Positions 10,640 through 22,636 of a DNA stretch of 64,000 nt are shown one piece after another. The stretch is from Lunularia cruciata (lineage: Eukaryota; Streptophyta; Marchantiopsida; Lunulariales; Lunulariaceae). Positions within the stretch are counted from its first letter, which is position 1. Every line of letters begins with the position of its first letter. The notes beneath the pieces are model-generated. The model was not told the DNA's origin and made no database searches. It worked only from the letters and a program-made list of their open reading frames with translations. The DNA is taken from assembly GCA_948567375.1 (NCBI GenBank), contig OX419759.1:61904593-61968592 (forward strand), written 5' to 3'. The translations under genes were made by a program, and so were the position numbers.

Positions 10640-11412
10640 TTTCTTTGTGCTTGGTGGTCCATTGGAAGTTTGAGTTCTTCCCCAAGAGGTCAGTCAATGG
10701 TGCAACCACATGAGCATAATAATGAATGAACCATTGGTAAAAACTGGCCAATCCATTAAATGCCCATACTTTTGTAGCATCCTTCAGAGTAGGCCAATCA
10801 GTAATGGTCTTGATTTTCTCCTCTTCCATCTTGATCCCTTTTGATGAGATCTTGTGACCCAAGAAGGTAACTTCCTTTAGCCAAAAGGTACACTTTGACT
10901 AATTGCAATAAAATATCCATTGTCATTGTCATCTTAGGACCTTCTTGCACGTGACTCACGTGTTCTGCCTTTGTCTTGCTATAAATTAAGATATCATCCA
11001 AGAACACCACCACCTACCAATCCAATAGTCCATCCAACACCCAATGCATCTGATCCATGAAGACTACCGAAGCATTAGTGAGCCCAAAAGGTAGAGCTCT
11101 CCATTCAAAATGCCTATACCTTGTGCGAAAGGTAGTCTTTTGCACATCCTCCCTATCAATGAGGATTTGCCAATAGCCACTACAAAGATCTAGCTTGGAA
11201 AAGTATTGTGTTCCACCCAATTGATCAAGAAAATCATCAATCTGAGGCAAGGGATATGCATTCTTCATTGTTTGCTTATTGAGTCCATGATAATCAATAC
11301 AAAAATGAAATCCTTCATCCTTCTTTGGAACAAATAGTACCGGTGCTCCCCAAGGAGAGGTACTATGTTGTATGAAGTCCTTCTCCAACAACTCCGTAAG
11401 TGTTGTTCGCAA
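10640..11412 (-). pseudogene. F3 copy 2 reverse transcriptase
   Basis: Contains [14 protein letters not shown] near 11350, [15 protein letters not shown] near 11255, [22 protein letters not shown] near 11085 and the catalytic FLDDILIYSK block near 11000, then the SFYQWFIHYYA connection region near 10745. The motif order and wording are those of chromoviral RT. Confidence 0.88.
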
Positions 11413-11634
11413 CTACTCTAACTCCTTTGGTGAGAGCCTATAGATTGGTCTACTCACAAGAGTACTCCCTAGCAATTACTCAATCTTGAAGGGCATACCA
11501 CGATAGGAGTGTAATCCTTTTGGCAGATCATCTAGAAACACATCCGCAAACTCTTGAAGTATATGATCAACCCGTGCTTGATGAGGCTCTTGGTTCTCCT
11601 CAGATTGTCCTTGTGCAATTGACTTGATCTACAC

Positions 11635-11885
11635 CACAAAAATAGACTTATCTTCTTCCAAAGCTTGCTCTATGGTTGCTTCACTGACAAACTTCTCATC
11701 TAAGGACTCATCTCTCTTCAAAGCTTGCTCTATAGCTGCTTCACTAACAAACTTCCCATCTAGGGACTCATCTCTCTTCAAAGCTTGCTCCATGGTTGTC
11801 TTCTTGGCAAACTTCCCATCTTGGGGCTCCTCTCCCTTCAAGGCATGCTTTATGGATACCTTCTTGACAAACTTTCCATCCTGGG
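11635..11885 (-). repeat. Four-copy 60-bp coding repeat in F3 PR-RT linker
   Basis: Four tandem units of 20 residues, each of the form DGKFVxxxxIEQALKRDES, between retropepsin and RT. At the DNA level the plus strand shows the recurring CAAAGCTTGCTC and AACTTCCCATCT blocks every 60 bp. The units differ by several substitutions, so the array is not new. The period is a multiple of three and keeps the linker frame. Confidence 0.85.
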
Positions 11886-11889
11886 ATTG

Positions 11890-12240
11890 ACTATTCTTAG
11901 GTGTCTTACTCAACGGTGCTGGACAACCTAATTGGAAATTCCTACCTTGGTGTTGTACTTGAATTTGTTGTTGGGTCCAATCAAATTGAACCTTATGACG
12001 TTCAAGCCAAGGTAGTCCTAGAATGACATCATAGTGTAGAAGTGCCACTACAAACCTCATACACTCCAAATACTCCTTCCCACTCTTAAAAGTAAAAGGA
12101 TGTGAGATAAGGAATGTAGAACCCTTTTTACCGTCCGCTATCATCAATCTACTTCTAACCATTAACTTGATAGAACTACCCAATTCTTTTGCTACTTGCA
12201 TAGACATGCAATTCTCTGAACTTCCAAAATCTTACAAACC
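11890..12240 (-). pseudogene. F3 copy 2 retropepsin
   Basis: The segment runs from MSMQVAKELG to YDVILGLPWLERH, followed by KVQFDW, the usual C-terminal half of gypsy aspartic proteases. It processes Gag-Pol. It lies just upstream of the linker repeat and RT. Confidence 0.75.
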
Positions 12241-13510
12241 TGATTAGATATCATACCTTGCAAGTGAAGCAAATTTGCATAGGTCGAGCCTTCAATCCCA
12301 TTGGAACTAATCAAGCTCCCAATAGGCGATTCTAAATCTCCTATTGGGATTCCTTGTTTCCTTGATCATTTTGTTCCACAAACTCCATCTGGGCAACTTG
12401 TCAAGGTCGCCCATTCCTAAGTGGACATTTTGCAATGTGATATCCAACTTGGCGACAATAAAAACACCCTCTATTTTGTCACAATCTTTCTCTATCTATT
12501 GTACCAAGTGGTCTCCATTGGATAGCATCAATCTCCATTGGTGCCGGTTCCTCCGCCCATGCATAATTTACAAGTAGGCTTTGTGTAGATTGAGGTCAAG
12601 ACCAAGTTGTTGCAACCAAGGAAACAAAGCCCTCAGCTAATTGCATGGCTTCTTCTACATTTTGTGGTTCTTGCATGGTCACCTCTAATTTGGTTTGTGA
12701 CTTCAATCCCTGCACAAATTGATCTAGAACTTCACCTTGTTGTATATCTAGAATTTGCATGATGATATTCTAAAATTGTGGGATGTAGCTCCTTATAGAG
12801 CCAATCTGCTTCAACTTTGCCAATTTATCTTGTGCGGCTCGGGTGGTATTTATAGTTTGAAATTGACCAAAGTATTACATCCTTGAATTCTACCCATGTC
12901 AAAATTGGTACAACAATCTATCATTCAGCTCACTCCACTCAGAATTACCACCAAAGTTTTGCCACACCATCCAATTGGCTAGAAGCCAAGAGAATCTATT
13001 TTTGTTCATCTTGAGGATTGGTGGCTTCAAAGTAACATTTGCAGTCAAACACAAAATTCTCTACTATGCCCAAAAGATTTATGCTTGAAAGATTCTTGCC
13101 TTCAAACACCTTGGGTTTTGGAAATCGGATGCTATCTTCTCCATCTCAAATTTGTGCTCTCTCTATACATTCTTGTCATTGTTGGTCTTGTTCATCCAAC
13201 AATCGAGTAAGGTGCTTGATTTGTTGCTGCATTGCAAGGATAACGTCCAGTATTGCCACCATAGCTACTACTCTATCGCACAACTCTCAATTTATCTAAT
13301 TGATTAACACATAGTTGTAGCACGTCCACCATTCTCCATAAGTTACAATTGGAAGTATCATGGGTTCCTCAAACAAGGTTATCATATGTAGAAAATCCTG
13401 CCCAAAGCGTGAGGTGATGAATTGTGTGAAATGATGCTTGGATAATATTTAGATATGAAAATCCCAATGGTTTAGCAAAAGTGGATATGGTGGTCCATAA
13501 ATTCCATCCA
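12240..13510 (-). pseudogene. F3 copy 2 gag
   Basis: The minus-strand translation shows a QFVQGLKSQTKLEVTMQ and EEAMQLAE block near 12640-12740, typical of chromoviral Gag, and a zinc-knuckle-like CFYCRQVGYHIAKC near 12430-12475. Broken, so only blocks can be followed. Confidence 0.65.
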
Positions 13511-13517
13511 TTCCATT

Positions 13518-13533
13518 TGTGCTCTGATACCAA
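13518..13533 (-). other. F3 copy 2 primer binding site (tRNA-iMet)
   Basis: On the minus strand TTGGTATCAGAGC follows the 5' LTR. TGGTATCAGAGC is the standard complement to the 3' end of plant initiator tRNA-Met. Confidence 0.9.
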
Positions 13534-13940
13534 TGTAAAAGTCCAAGACTGAGGAGAGAAATAGGAAAATGGAAGCTCACATTGGGACATTAGAATGACT
13601 GAAAACTCCAAATGCCTAGCATGAGGTTCGGCTTTTGAATTTACAAGGATTATACAAGGCTCTTGAGAAGCTTCTCATGAAGCTTCTTTGAGCTACTTTC
13701 TTGGATGCAAGCCAAATTGGGAAGCTTCTCAAGAAGCTTCCTTCAGGAAGTTGCTTACTTGGCGTGCAAGCTAAGTTAGTTGGACCCTTCTAGAAACTAC
13801 TTACTTGAGGTGCAAGCTAAGCTAGCTAGGAAGCTTCTCAAGGAGCTTCCTATATATTTTTGGAATATTCTAGGCTAATTTGTCTTATTTGCTATTTTGT
13901 TAGTTCTACTAACTTCATTGTTAAACTCCATATTGTTACA
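13534..13940 (-). repeat. F3 copy 2: 5' LTR
   Basis: 407 bp with the same termini as the 3' LTR and right-flanked by TTGGG. Contains GAAGCTTC palindromes as in the other F3 LTRs. Confidence 0.92.
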
Positions 13941-13945
13941 TTGGG

Positions 13946-14795
13946 GATGGAGGACTTCTTGATCTCAAAGCAACAATGGAACTAGAGTGTGTTGGAAGAT
14001 GTTGGTAATCACAAGGCTAACATCATAGTGGGCCAACTATCGCTTTGAATTCTACATTGAGAAAGGAACTTAGAGGTGGTTTGAGTTCTACAAGGAGTAG
14101 GAGGAAGAAGAAAGCAAAAGAGAAAGCTCCAATATCAATAGAGGTGGTGGATGCCAAACCAACACCATGGGAGGCTTGTGAATATGCTTCCAAGATTCTC
14201 AACCCAAAGAAGTGTAAATTTTTGGTTGTGAAGAAGGTCTACTTTTGGGGCACATCATCTCCAAGGATGGAATAGTAGTTGATCTTGGGAAGGTGAGAAA
14301 AATCTCAAACCTTCTATTCCCTTCAAGCTTGACAAAGTTACAACAAGTCTTGGGGATAGTTGGGTACTATAGAAGGTTGATCTTCTCATTTTCCAACAAG
14401 GTTTTATGCATTGACCATCTACATGAAGAAGGGTGTAGAATACATGGTGAGTTTGGAGGACAAGGAGGCTCTCAAAGCTTTTGAGGAGCTCAAGCAATCC
14501 CTTGTTGTGGCTCTTATTCTTGCTAAACTTGACTGGAGTAAGCCTTTCATCCTCTACACTGATGCTTCCAATGTAGCTATGACATTTGAATATGACTAGT
14601 AGGGTGGATGAGACTCTTGTCTAAGTATGACTATACCATTGAGGATAGAACATTGAAGAAACATGCAAATACGGATTTGTTATCTAAGGTCTATGATCAT
14701 GAAAGAGATGAGCTAGTGGACGATTCCTTTCCAAATGAAAAGCTCATGACAATCTCAATCACTCAAGATATTGTAGTGAGAATCACTCTGTAAAT
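13946..14795 (+). pseudogene. F2 copy 1: end of gag, RT and RNase H fragments
   Basis: Resumes the F2 frame at the end of gag, then has STLRKELRGGLSST and VVDAKPTPWEACEYA blocks, a KVRKISNLLFPSSLTKLQQ block of the RT connection region near 14290, WSKPFILYTDASNVA at the RNase H start near 14535, and a YDYTIED / PNEKLMTISIT end near 14630-14770. Each block has its counterpart in F2 copy 2. Incomplete and broken. Confidence 0.75.
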
Positions 14796-16240
14796 CAATA
14801 TCCCAATAGGCCCACCCATTGTGTATTTTGCTCTATTGTGTACAGTGTCTAGATTTAGGAACTTTATAACCCAAACATGGCAAGTGCTCATATAGAACAA
14901 TCCACACAACAATGCTGGTCCTAACAAGAGTGTTCATTTCATTGGAGTAGAAGATATTTTCATCTTGAGAGAAGAACCCCCCACCAATGGAAGTGCTACT
15001 AAAGAAGCAATCATCTTCCTTATGATCTGATCCCATATAGAATGTAACTGATCCTAGTAACGGCTCCAACCCTAAGAGCTACTTTTAATTTTTTGATGAA
15101 ATATGAGAAGAAACTACTCAGTCGGTCCTCAAAATGTATAGGGTAGCGGTCTTCATATTTGACACCCTTGCAAGGCAACCACCCACCTCTATCATACATA
15201 ATTATGATATCATGACTTGGGTAATGTGAAAGCCAACATTACTTTTAAGAAGGTTTGGAAAGTATCTCCTATGGAATGTAGAAAACTTCAGAACTTTCTA
15301 TTAAAGGAGCAGCTTATAGTACACTTCAAGAAACCGCTCATCAAAAAAGCATCCCAAGCCTTGCACCACCCTTGATGAGACCTTGCATAGTCAACCACAC
15401 CTTCAATTGTGGGCAGCCCGCACTCTCCAACTCAAGGATACTCATAGACCTTAGCTTTGGAAAGCCTTTATGCTGCTTTTGAAGATGTCAGATCACCAAA
15501 TCTCCAAGTATTATATACCAAAGTCCATGATCCAATATTCCCATATCATTTGAGCGTAGTGTTATCTTGAGCTGTTGCAAAGACTCAAGTTCTTCAATAA
15601 ATATAATGACCAAGGGAGTTATGGAGCCACTAGGGCTCAAGTAAATGACAAAGACTGCTACTCTCCTTTGAATTGCAAATGGGAGATGACATTGCCTCTT
15701 CAGACTATTATCAAAGGTCCCCACACTCATTGGTGAACAGACCTTCCTAATTGATTACTTGATCATGGACATGCCTACCTTGGCACAATTCCCTTTGTTA
15801 CTAGGCATAAATAGTCAACATTGAGGTCATCACCTCTTGGTGGACAAGAAAACAAACATTTGGAAAAAATATTAACACTCAAAACTTCCAATGTACACGG
15901 CAAAACCAATTTCAAGCTCAGACCAAGAAGGAGAACCAAGTTTTAACATTGATGCATGGACTCTTGCTCATGTTGACAATAATGATGAAATTGTAGATGC
16001 TATCATTATTGCCTTTTCATTATGGAGGTCAAGACAAGTGATCTTGCCATGAAAAAATACATAGAAGCTCCCATCCAATTTTCAAACTTTAAATTGGTGA
16101 GACGCCGGGGTTGCTTGATTGAACCCTTGTAGAATAACTCAAATGCTCCAAGTGGGCCATTTTTGGTAAGCAAAATTGGCAATGAAGGCTGAACTGAAAG
16201 CCAAGTTATGGTGCCAAACTGCACACTAATGTAGATCACA
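14796..16240 (+). mobile_element. Degraded stretch, probably F1-like gag-to-protease region
   Basis: No clear gene. Near 15210-15290 the plus strand reads a YDIMT...ANITFKKVWK block that matches QYDIMADF...ANITFKQLWE of F1 copy 3 (about 24450), so at least this part is F1-like pre-protease sequence. The remainder (14796-15180 and 15300-16240) has only short open stretches that I cannot assign. Confidence 0.4.
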
Positions 16241-19035
16241 CAAAAGGTGTTCTATTGTATTGAGCAAGAGGATTTACGATCTTTGGAAGTGGATGTAGAG
16301 ATTGCATGTTGCATGATCACATTGATACTTATTGATTTAGGATTAAGTATGAATGTCATGATAGAGGATACTGCACATCATTTGGGGTATTATATGTTTG
16401 AGCCCACACCCCAAATTTTGAAATTTGTGGATCAAACCAAGAGGTGACCTTTGGGTATGTTGTCAAATATTACTTTGATCATTAGAGGAGTGCCCTTCAA
16501 GTTGAATTACATCATGTTGAGACCAATGACTAGAACTGGTTATACACTATTAATCAGAAGACCCTGGTTGTATAGTGCCCAAGTTATGGTGGCTTGGCAC
16601 CAACAGAAGTTGTGTTTCATGGATATATTGTCCAAAGAACAGAAGCGTGTTTCATGGATATATTGTCCAAAGAACAGAAGTTGGTGACCGTGAGTTGGAT
16701 GAAGGTTCCCCACCTCAAGGAAACCACTTCATCGGAAGATGAAGACAAATCCAAAGATTCATCATCTTTGTCTGAAGAAGACTTGGATGAAGAAGTCTCA
16801 GTAAATTACTTAGAGTGCTACAAGGTCGAGGTTGAAGATGAGGACCCATATGCCATTGCTGCAATTGGCAATGATTTGGAAGAAGTGGGTTTGAACTCCG
16901 TCCAACTTGGGTTAAGCCAAGTCAGCCATGTTGAAAGAGTGATTAAAATGTTGAAGGAGAAGGAGTTATTAAAATACCTGGCATTTGATCCCAAAGTACT
17001 CACTTTTAGTAAAAGATGAAATCAATAAGCCCTTGGGGGCCGGAATAATCTTTCCCATCTTAAGTAATGAGTAGGTTTACCCCATTGTCATTATGCCAAA
17101 GAAGAAGACTGGAAAGTGGCTTGTCAGATACTATAGATGCTTCATGTCTAACTATGTGGTGTTAGCTGCACCTTTAACAAGGCTTTGAAAGAAATCTGAA
17201 GACTATGTATGAGGAGCGGAACAAGAAGAGGCTTTCCAAGTATTGAAGAAGAAAGTGGTTGAAGCACCAATTATGAGGGGCCCAAATTAGGTATGTGGAC
17301 ACTTCATCCATGGTAATTGGAGGAGTCCTGAGCTAGAAGGATGAGAAGAAGAAAGATTACCAAGTTTATTACGCCAACCTACAGCTTTCAATTGCGGAAT
17401 TATTCAATGATTGAAAGAGAGTCTCTCAGAATGGTGTTTGCATGCAAGAAGTTTTGCCACTACTTGTTAGGATATGAGTTTGTGTTCCATGTAGACCATT
17501 ATGTGTTACAATATTTGGTAAAGAAGGCGGACTTGTCTGGGCAAATTGCAAGATGGATCTCATTATTACAAGAGTTCACATACATTGTACAAGTAAGGAA
17601 GGGAGCTTTGCATACAAATGTGGACTTCCTATCCAAGTTAGGAACTCAAGCCCAGGAATTGGAGGTCAATGACCGGTTTTTGAACAAAGAGCTTTATCAT
17701 TTGGTGACATTGTGAAGTACGAGGTTTGTGGCAAAATATCATTATTTGCATATGTGCTAGTGTTTGGAGGAACTAGACCCAAAGCAAAGGGCAGTCTTTC
17801 TTCAAAAAATAAGACCATACCAGCTTAAGCACAACATTTTATTTAAAATGGGCAAAGACAAAGTACTTTGGAGATGCTTGGAAGCATCAAAGTTGGAGGA
17901 GTAATCAAGTCCTACACTCAGAAGCATCGGGAGGACACTATGCCTTGAAGAATATAGTGAAGAAAATTCTTATGGTAGGGTATTGGTGACCTACTATGTA
18001 CAAGGATACTCAAGCCCAGATTTGAAGTTGTGATGCTTGTCAAAGAATAAGGAAACAAATGGCTACTTCCTAATGGCCATTGAAACCAATTTGCCATTGG
18101 CCCCATTCAAGAAATGGGGAATGGATTTTGTGTGTCCAATTCAACCGGTGACCTGATTCATGAGGAAGAGGTACATGTTGGTTTGCACTGATTATGCTAC
18201 CAAGATAGTTGAAGCCAGGCAACTCATAGAGATGATGCAAAAATGGTTGTACATTTTTTCTTCCAAAACATCATTTCACGTCATGGCTATCCTCTAGAAT
18301 TGGTCAATGATCATGGGACTCATTTTTTGAGCTCCATGGTGGAAGCATTAACCAAGTACTTCCAGATTAAACATTATAAAATGACTCCTTATAACCCAAA
18401 AGCAAACGGCCCAATGAAGAAAGCAAATGGGTTGTTGTGTAAAATTTTGAACAAGGTGATTGTCAATTATGCATATAATTGGGATAAGAAATTACCTATA
18501 GCGTTGTGGGCATATCAAATGATAGAGAAGATGACAACCAAGCAAAATCATACTTCTTGACATATAGATTGCATCCCATACTACCAGTTGAATTTGAAGT
18601 CTTGTCATTTTGGATCCTATGTGAGGAACGGTTGTTGAAAGAAGAAAGTGAAGATCTTTGGATCCATCAACTAATGTGGTTAGAAGAGAAAAAGGATGAT
18701 GCAATGAAAACCACAAAGGAAGTACAAGATCAGCGAAAAGTCAGGCATGATAAGCAAATAAAGCCTGTTGCTATTTGGGAGGGCGAGTTGATCTTGTTAT
18801 ATGATAATTGCTGAATAGTTTTTCCAAGAAAGCTACACCTTTGGTGGATGTGATCATATTGTGTACTGCATATCTATGAAAATAGCTCTCTTCAACTTGC
18901 AGACCTAGATAGAAATCCATTTTCCACTTGGGTGAACGGGTTGAGAGTCAAAATATATTGGACCGTGGACTCATAAATGTATTGAGAAGCCGATTCAGAT
19001 GTTCAAGGGGATGCTAACATTTGAGGGAGGGGGTA
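16241..19035 (+). mobile_element. F1 copy 2: 3' part of pol (protease to integrase) and PPT
   Basis: Begins in the retropepsin region (LIDLGLSMNVMIEDTAHHLG near 16330; the DLG lies at the active-site position). It runs through a charged linker (about 16690-17000), a remnant of RT, an RNase H block (SMIERESLRMVFACKKF near 17400, FHVDHYVLQYLVKKADLSG near 17480), the integrase core (FFFQNIISRHGYPLELV near 18255) and the integrase end (about 18540-18960). A purine tract at about 19022-19033 adjoins the LTR. Broken and old. Confidence 0.82.
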
Positions 19036-22000
19036 TGTGAGACCAACATTTTTTGTTCTTTTGTTGTGTTACTCATTTTCTAAGAAGAAGTGTATCATGT
19101 TTCACCATTTCTAAGAAGAAGTGTATTTTAATTGCCATTTCTAAGAAGAAGTCACTAAATAGCTGAATCTTGAGCGGGAGAAAATTGAGTGACAAGAGGA
19201 ATCCATGCAAAAGGCATGATTATCAAGTGAAGAATGACTAAGGAGTGACCGCACATTGCAGCACTATAAGGTGAAGATTCTATTGAGGAATTTTTGAGAT
19301 GTCATGTAGTTATCCTATGCCTCTTAAAAGTTGTTCCAAAGTAATGTGGATTACAAAGCCAATTGAGAGTACAATTTTCAAGAATCATGATGGAGTGAGG
19401 ATTTTGTGTCCAAGGGAAGGGATTATTTTCTAGAGACAAAGAGTGAGAGATCACATGATGCCAATGAGGGATGGGAAGAAGAATCATTCACAGGCAGTGA
19501 GGAATCCTACAATTTGGCTGTTAGATGTTATCACAATGATTGAAGTTCTGACCAAACTTTGGATCACTTTTTTGGCATGGAATTGAAACCTGAGTTTTCC
19601 GAGGTTCATGGTAGAAATTACTGCAAGTGATTGTAAGAATGGCCCAGAGGAAGTAGGAAAGAGAGGAAGTCCAACTCAATGAACATAGCCATATTGGAAA
19701 TTAGTCCTGGGAAAGGAAGCTGGTGAGGAGTCCATAATGAACTTCTATGGAAAGGGAGAGTCTGTAGAGGAGATTGCAGACGTGTGCAATTCCTTTATTG
19801 CTCTGCATACAAAGAATGGGTACAAGGTGGATACCTACCAGGACCTAATAAGGCAAAGTATTGTTAGGGTGATGATGGTGATCTTCACGCTTGAATGAAC
19901 CACCTATGTTATGAAGCAGTAGGCGGTGTTCTTTCATCAAATGTTTGTAGGAGAGCCAATGAATTAGGCAAAGTGTTTTCATCAATGGACAAGGCAAATG
20001 GTGTGGAACTAGAGGGATAACACACCTCAACATTATTTGGTGCCATTGCAACACATTTCTACCTCAATTTGAACTTAATGAAGGAGGAGGAGAGAGAGAA
20101 GATGGTGTCTCACTTCCATCCAAATTTACAAAGAGAAGCAGATGATGAAGAGCAACAATACATCCGGTGAATCCAAAGTAGTGATGAGCATTATGCCAGG
20201 ACGGGACAATAGAAGAGGATGGTAGTGATTACTCCAAAGTAGAAGAAGAGGAGTTCACCAAAAGAGATGGTTTCACCAATCAAGCAAAAAAAGACAAGGA
20301 GAGTGAACCCGAGACATGAGATAGTGGTGCTTGATGAGTCATCGGGAGCAGAGTTAGAAGGGGAGGTCAATCAGAAGTTGAACTACTTAGGAGAAGAAGA
20401 AGAAGCAAAGCTCACGCTGCTAAGTGAAGAGTTGAGCAGAGGGAGTGATGACGGACCCAAAGTTCAGCAGCAGATATGGAGAGAGAAGCTAAAGAAGAAG
20501 ATCATGAGTTTCATGCTTGGATGGAAGGAGTAGATAGTCCCTATCTGGAATTACCCGTCATCAAGATAGAAGAGCATCATGAAGAAGAGCTGATGGGTAG
20601 AGATCCAGAGAAGAGTAAGGTCAAAGAAGAATCTGCAAATTTCAACTGAAGGACCAAGTAGAGTTGATGAAGAGGAAGAAAGCTTGGAAGATGTACCTTT
20701 CAAGGTAAGAATATCAAGACTTTGGGGTAACCTGCCAATCAAAGAAGAAGGCACTATTGGAACCAAGTACAAAGATGAGGAAGTTGTAGGACATGTTGAT
20801 GGAGTAGCATATTTGTCAAATATCCTTTGTCCTTCGTTGATGCAATTGAAGACAAAGCAGGAGGAGCTAAAAACAGATCATCCTGAAGTGAAGGATGAAC
20901 TACAAGCAGTGCAGTATTGGAATGAAGAAACTTTGGAGTTAAAGAAGAGGTTAATCCAAAGAGAAGATGAAGCTAAAGAACTTCGGGTTGAGGTAGTACT
21001 TTGGAGGAAGACTTTTGATAACTTACCAAAGGAGTTTGTGAAGTGGGGAGGTGAATAAGAGAAGCAAGTTGAAGATATGAAGAAGCAGACAACAATGATT
21101 GAGAAATTGAAGGGAGAAGTTTATGACACTAGCATTGAAGTTATATATTTGAAGGCGATTACAGTAGTAATGGAGCAGGAGTTGGAGAGCTTCAAATCAA
21201 GTGCGGCAAAGTGGGATAACTTCTTCTAAGGTCTTGGGTAACTGACCTTAGAAGAATTTAGAATAGAGGAGAACAAGATACATAGACTACCCATATACTC
21301 GGTTTCAGCTCAGACAAAAGAGAAGTCAGAAATAGTTGTAGTAGATAGACCTAAAGTAGAAGATACAAAGGAAGTTACATTGGGTCTAGAAGGCAAAGTA
21401 GAGGTAGACATGGGATCGGGTTCACAACAGATTTGAGATATGAATTGACAAATATGAAGAAGTGGGTTGTCATTTTGGATCTGGAGATTTCTAGGGAGGC
21501 TTAGGTAATTAGATAACTATTTTGTGATTTGCCTATTTAAAGGAGGCATTTGCAATGTGTTAGTGTTCAGTATTCATATTTTTGAAGTTGAGTAGAGTTG
21601 TTAGTGCTCATCATTTTAGCTTAATTCTGAGTATCAATTCTATGTGTATGTTTGTGAGTGTTTGGAGAAATTCAAATTGCAAGTCTGAGTGCTAGATGTT
21701 GAGTTCTACATCTCTGATTTCATTTTGTGTGTTTGATCCTGAGTGGATAGCAACCAAAGCAATGCCCTAACAGATCTATGAGGAATTGTAGTGTTTGTAG
21801 CATTCTACATTGGTGAGTGCAACACAAAATTGATGTGAAGTAGCTTTGATTGAGGAAGTTGTGCCTTCATTGAAAGGGTGGAACACAATTCTGAGGCAAA
21901 GATGTTTCATAGCAAAGTAGCCTTCTTTGAAAGAATCTGAATCATCTCAATCAAGATTGTTTGGAAAGATTTGATTATTGTGATTATGGAAGTGTAATTT

Positions 22001-22192
22001 GTGATAAGACTGTAAATCAATGCTTATAACTCTCTTCTGGGTGTAGTTTCTACCTGAGAGATTAAAGATGCAATCAAGAAAAACTACATTGTTACCTTTT
22101 ATTTCATATTCAAACATTTCTGAATTGTATCTTTGCAGAAATGAACTTTACTTATTGATTACTACAAAAGTGATATTTGCCAAGTTGTCACA
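19036..22192 (+). repeat. F1 LTR between copies 2 and 3 (about 3.16 kb)
   Basis: Starts TGTGAGACCAAC after a purine tract and ends AAGTTGTCACA. Holds the LTR-internal ORF core (an IWLLDV / FLAWN / FMVEI series near 19510-19620), the charged region (about 20210-21050) and a non-coding tail ending in a TTCTACCTGAGAGATTAAAG block shared with the LTR at 614-4275. It serves as the 3' LTR of copy 2 and the 5' LTR of copy 3. Confidence 0.82.
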
Positions 22193-22636
22193 ACATTCCC
22201 TTAGGACGTCGACTAAGAGGCACTAAATACTTGTGTGACATTTCAAAATTCTTTGACAAAGTTTGAACCTTATAGTGTTACAATGTGTGGTCATTCCTCA
22301 TTCACTCTTCATTTGATAACCATGCCTTCTACATTGATTCCTCCTATCACTCTCAATTTTCTCCTACTCATGCCTTAGCCATTTTCTTACTTGTATGTTC
22401 TTGATTGGTGCACCCAAAGGAAAATTTTACTCTAGCTTTGTATTGGGTTGATCACCCCAAGGCAAAGTTTCCTTACTTTGGGTTAACACCTAACAAGTCC
22501 AATCCAAGATCTCCTTCTCCCGACACAAAGTAAGCTTCTTTGGGTCTGATCTGAAAACATAATTCTTCTTTTTTCTTTTCCATTTGGTTCCAATTCAACT
22601 TCAAATACACACTTCTTTAAAAAAAAACACTAAAAA

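Larger units (their letters stand above)
8237..13940 (-). mobile_element. F3 copy 2: full-length chromovirus, old, inserted in F2 gag
   Basis: Both LTRs are present (8237-8662 and 13534-13940) and the element is flanked by a TTGGG duplication (8232-8236 and 13941-13945). Order on the minus strand: 5' LTR, tRNA-iMet primer site, gag, retropepsin, a repeat-bearing linker, RT, RNase H, integrase, chromodomain, purine tract, 3' LTR. The LTRs differ at very roughly a tenth of positions plus indels, so the insertion is old. Broken in many places. The chromodomain and the [14 protein letters not shown] style RT place it among chromoviruses. Confidence 0.92.
5388..14795 (+). mobile_element. F2 copy 1: degraded Tat/Athila-like element, split by F3 copy 2
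   Basis: The order matches the better preserved F2 copy 2 on the opposite strand (44106-51932). It has the end of the 5' LTR (5388-5486), a primer site, a long leader, a zinc-knuckle ORF (about 6290-6790), gag (7020-8236, resuming at 13946), then RT and RNase H fragments (about 14190-14790). F3 copy 2 (8237-13940) lies inside gag and is flanked by a TTGGG duplication. The pol portion is incomplete, with many breaks, and no 3' LTR of this copy is recognised. It is clearly older than F3 copy 2, which is itself old. Confidence 0.8.

Noticed and set aside
14833-15730. Minus-strand frames that might be a separate gene
   Set aside because: No domain, and the plus strand here shows an F1-like pre-protease block, so the region is more likely worn F1 sequence.
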